Shown piece by piece: positions 13,946 through 15,889 of a DNA stretch of 15,889 nucleotides (its first letter is position 1; every line of letters begins with the position of its first letter). The notes beneath the pieces are model-generated. The model saw only the letters and a program-made list of their open reading frames with translations. It ran no database searches and was not told where the DNA came from. Source of the stretch: Acidiferrobacteraceae bacterium (GTDB lineage Bacteria > Pseudomonadota > Gammaproteobacteria > Acidiferrobacterales > Acidiferrobacteraceae); assembly GCA_027343725.1 (NCBI GenBank), contig DAHWKH010000083.1, positions 1 through 15,889 of the forward strand. Reading direction: 5' to 3'. The position numbers were made by a program, and so were the translations under genes.

Positions 13946-15628
13946 TCACGCGGGATCCCGGCGCACGACCGCCAACAGCCGGCCATCCGGCGCCACGAGC
14001 GGCAGCTCGCCGCAGGGTGACTGGGTAAGCGCCTCACGGCTTGCGGATGCCGAGAGGCGCGGATGCAAGGGCTGCACGCGCGTCACGACGTCCCCTACCG
14101 CGCCCACCTGCAAGACCGGCATCAGACCGCGAGTCTCAAGGGCCTGCGGCATCACCCAGCCCGCGAACAGCCCCTGTTCATCGACCACGTACACAGGCTC
14201 ACGCGCGCCCCCGGCGGCGATGCGCTCCAGGATCTCGGTGTAGGGCGCCCCCACGGACATGGGCTCACGCCTCTCCCCGGATATCTCCTCGCCCCCCTGC
14301 CCGAGCGTATGCACGGGGACCGGCGGAAGGCGCCGCAGCGCGGTGACCCGCGCCGAATAGACCGAGCGTGCATCGATCGCCCGCGCGGTCACAGTCGCGC
14401 CCGTGACCGCAAGCAGCATCGGCACCATGAGGGCCAGGATATGATGGGTCAGTTCGACCATGAGCACGAGGGCCGCAAGCGGCGCCTGCATCGCCGCGGC
14501 CAACACCGCGGTCGCCCCGATGATCGCGTAACTCCCGGGCGGCGCCCCCGGCCAGACCCCGGACCACAGATGACCGAGGAGCCCGCCCAACAAGGCCCCA
14601 TAGGTGATACTCGGCGTAAAGAGCCCCCCGGGCGCCCCGCTGCCCAGGCAGGCGGCGGTTGCAAGCGGCTTCAAAACGAGGAGCGCGACCAAGATCGGGG
14701 TCGCGATCTGCCCGAGAAACAGCAACTGGGTCGTGCCGCGCCCGTTGCCGAGGAGCTGCGGGAACGGGATCGCGAGCGCCCCGAGGGCCGTGAACACCAC
14801 GATTGGCAGGAGGACTTTTGGGCCGTGCCGGGGCTTGTGGACATGGGCGTAGGCGATCGCGCGCACGAAGGCCACCGAGGCGCAGCCGGCAAGCGGACCG
14901 ATCAGAAGCGACCAGACCATCTCGCCGGGCGTCAAGGTGTAATGCGCGACGTGGTATGTGGGGTGATCCGGGATCACGAGCCACGACACCGCGGTGGCAA
15001 GCCCCGAGGCCGCCACCGCCGGTGGCACCAGGGGGAGGCTGAGGGTCCCGAGCAAGACCTCGAGCGCGAACAAGGCACCCCCCAAGGGGACGTTGTACAC
15101 CGCCCCCATGCCCGCGCCCGCGGCGCATGCGAGCAAAAGTCGCCCCTCCGACGGACTGAGGCGGACCTTGTGCATGAGGAGTGTCGCAAAGGCCGCGGCC
15201 ATTTGCTTCGGCGACCGCTCGCGCCCGAGGGATCCCCCCATGCCGACGAGGGTCATGGCCAGGACCGCCTGGATGGCGAGCGGCGTGGCCTGCGTGCGCC
15301 CGGAGCGAAACCACACGCTCTCGGTCAACTCGTAGCCCTCGCCCCCCGGGCGCTTCTTCAACGCCCAGACGACGAGCGCGGCCACGCATCCGGCGATCAA
15401 GAGCACCAGCACCCGGCGCAGGGGGCTCACGTGCATGGCCGCAATCTGAAAATTGCCGCTCGTGTAGTGATAGCAGATGTGTTGCACGGCGCGCAAAAGC
15501 CGCATGAGAAGGCCCGCGGAGATCCCGGCGGCGACACCCGTGAGCGCGATGAGCGCCCAGAAGCGGGCCGAGAGGCCGGCGAACACGGACAGGGCGACGT
15601 CGTTCGGTTTCACGGACAAACGCGGCAT
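13946..15628 (-). CDS. CLC-family anion channel/transporter with C-terminal CBS domains
   Basis: This 560-residue inner-membrane anion transport protein has CLC helices over about 20-430 and a CBS-domain region over about 455-560. Family marks are GRERSP (135-140) with the gating glutamate E137 in place of GREGP, GAVYNVPLGGALFALE (E190), GGLFTP (334-339) for GxFxP, and the anion-coordinating Tyr Y424 (SVYSA). Deviations: the GSGIP motif reads GEGYE (96-100), putting Glu where E. coli ClcA has S107. The position of the internal proton glutamate E203 is Val (V191), as in CLC channels. The CBS part suggests nucleotide or ionic regulation. The ATG at 15628 follows AAGGA on the minus strand; a GTG at 15652 is an in-frame alternative. 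Whether it is a Cl- channel, an antiporter or a fluoride/other-anion carrier is not settled by sequence. Confidence 0.9.
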   Translation of the reverse strand: MPRLSVKPNDVALSVFAGLSARFWALIALTGVAAGISAGLLMRLLRAVQHICYHYTSGNFQIAAMHVSPLRRVLVLLIAGCVAALVVWALKKRPGGEGYELTESVWFRSGRTQATPLAIQAVLAMTLVGMGGSLGRERSPKQMAAAFATLLMHKVRLSPSEGRLLLACAAGAGMGAVYNVPLGGALFALEVLLGTLSLPLVPPAVAASGLATAVSWLVIPDHPTYHVAHYTLTPGEMVWSLLIGPLAGCASVAFVRAIAYAHVHKPRHGPKVLLPIVVFTALGALAIPFPQLLGNGRGTTQLLFLGQIATPILVALLVLKPLATAACLGSGAPGGLFTPSITYGALLGGLLGHLWSGVWPGAPPGSYAIIGATAVLAAAMQAPLAALVLMVELTHHILALMVPMLLAVTGATVTARAIDARSVYSARVTALRRLPPVPVHTLGQGGEEISGERREPMSVGAPYTEILERIAAGGAREPVYVVDEQGLFAGWVMPQALETRGLMPVLQVGAVGDVVTRVQPLHPRLSASASREALTQSPCGELPLVAPDGRLLAVVRRDPA

Positions 15629-15825
15629 GGTTCCCCGTCCTTGAGGCCTCACGCACTGTAGCCCCCGACCGGCTCCGATGGCATCGGACCTCGATCCGGC
15701 CGTGCCCGCCCTCCCGGGCTTTGGTCTCGTACCAAGCGGCGCGCTTTGCGTTACCGTTCCGGGCCATGAGCCGCCGCGGCGCCGCCGTGACGGGCGCGAC
15801 CGACCCCCAAAACCCGGAGGCGCCG
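15629..15825. promoter_or_regulatory. Divergent intergenic region with two inverted repeats
   Basis: This interval lies between the minus-strand CLC gene and the plus-strand gene at the window edge and should contain both promoters. It has a perfect 7-bp inverted repeat, TCCGATGGCATCGGA (15674-15688), and an imperfect stem centred on TTGGT/ACCAA (15718-15737). Either could be an operator. No convincing -35/-10 pair was identified. Confidence 0.4.
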
Positions 15826-15889
15826 ATGAGAGATTCCGCCGCTCGTATCATCCGGCTCGCGGGCCTCCTGCTGGGGATCCCCGGGGCCT
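15826..15889 (+). CDS. Start of an exported or membrane protein, truncated by the window end
   Basis: An ATG at 15826 lies 5 bases after GGAGG (15816-15820) and opens a frame that is uninterrupted to the end of the window. The visible 21 residues begin MRDSAARIIRLAGLLLG, a short basic N-region followed by a hydrophobic stretch typical of a signal peptide or first membrane helix. Function cannot be told. It is transcribed divergently from the CLC gene. Confidence 0.6.
   Translation, partial: MRDSAARIIRLAGLLLGIPGA

Noticed and set aside
14063..15661. Long plus-strand open frame (532 codons) antisense to the CLC gene
   Set aside because: It is a shadow of high-GC codon use; its translation is Arg/Gly/Pro/His-rich without structure, while the opposite strand encodes a clear CLC protein.

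Overview
The window comes from a GC-rich proteobacterial chromosome. The four-gene cellulose synthase operon, the absence of introns and the dense, high-GC codon use support a proteobacterium. A gammaproteobacterium, possibly an acidophile of the Acidiferrobacter/Acidithiobacillus kind, is my best guess, but nothing in the window fixes the genus.

Layout. Positions 1-683 are a long region with no convincing gene. It is crowded with perfect stem-loops and leads into bcsA. Positions 684-9163 hold one tightly packed plus-strand operon, bcsA-bcsB-bcsC-bcsZ, for making bacterial cellulose and exporting it. BcsA is the c-di-GMP-activated inner-membrane synthase, BcsB its periplasmic membrane-anchored partner, BcsC the periplasmic TPR scaffold with the outer-membrane channel, and BcsZ a family 8 endoglucanase. 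The cores look intact. The exception is BcsZ, where the residue matching the E. coli catalytic base D243 is Asn. No bcsQ, bcsE, bcsD, bcsF or bcsG is present, and the order A-B-C-Z differs from E. coli A-B-Z-C.

A convergent minus-strand gene (9167-10714) encodes a Dda/RecD2-like SF1B helicase. It is followed by about 750 bp (10715-11465) of lower-GC, apparently non-coding DNA with a 12-bp palindrome. Then comes a compact pair in visibly lower GC: an XRE-type regulator (11466-12002) and an overlapping 69-residue protein (11884-12093). This block looks like an acquired regulatory or toxin-antitoxin-like islet.

Next is an exported protein with a thioredoxin-like CINC domain fused to an NHL beta-propeller (12230-13708), resembling the NHLRC2 architecture. 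It faces a small single-pass membrane protein (13720-13872, minus) and a CLC-family anion transporter with C-terminal CBS domains (13946-15628, minus). The CLC protein has the gating Glu and the central Tyr, but lacks the internal proton Glu and the Ser of the usual selectivity motif. The window ends in the first codons of a divergent gene with a signal-like N-terminus (15826 onward).

The points most worth checking are the catalytic-base substitution in BcsZ, the channel-like CLC variant, the overlapping XRE/small-protein pair and the hairpin-rich bcs leader. I did not find clear evidence of a wholly new system.
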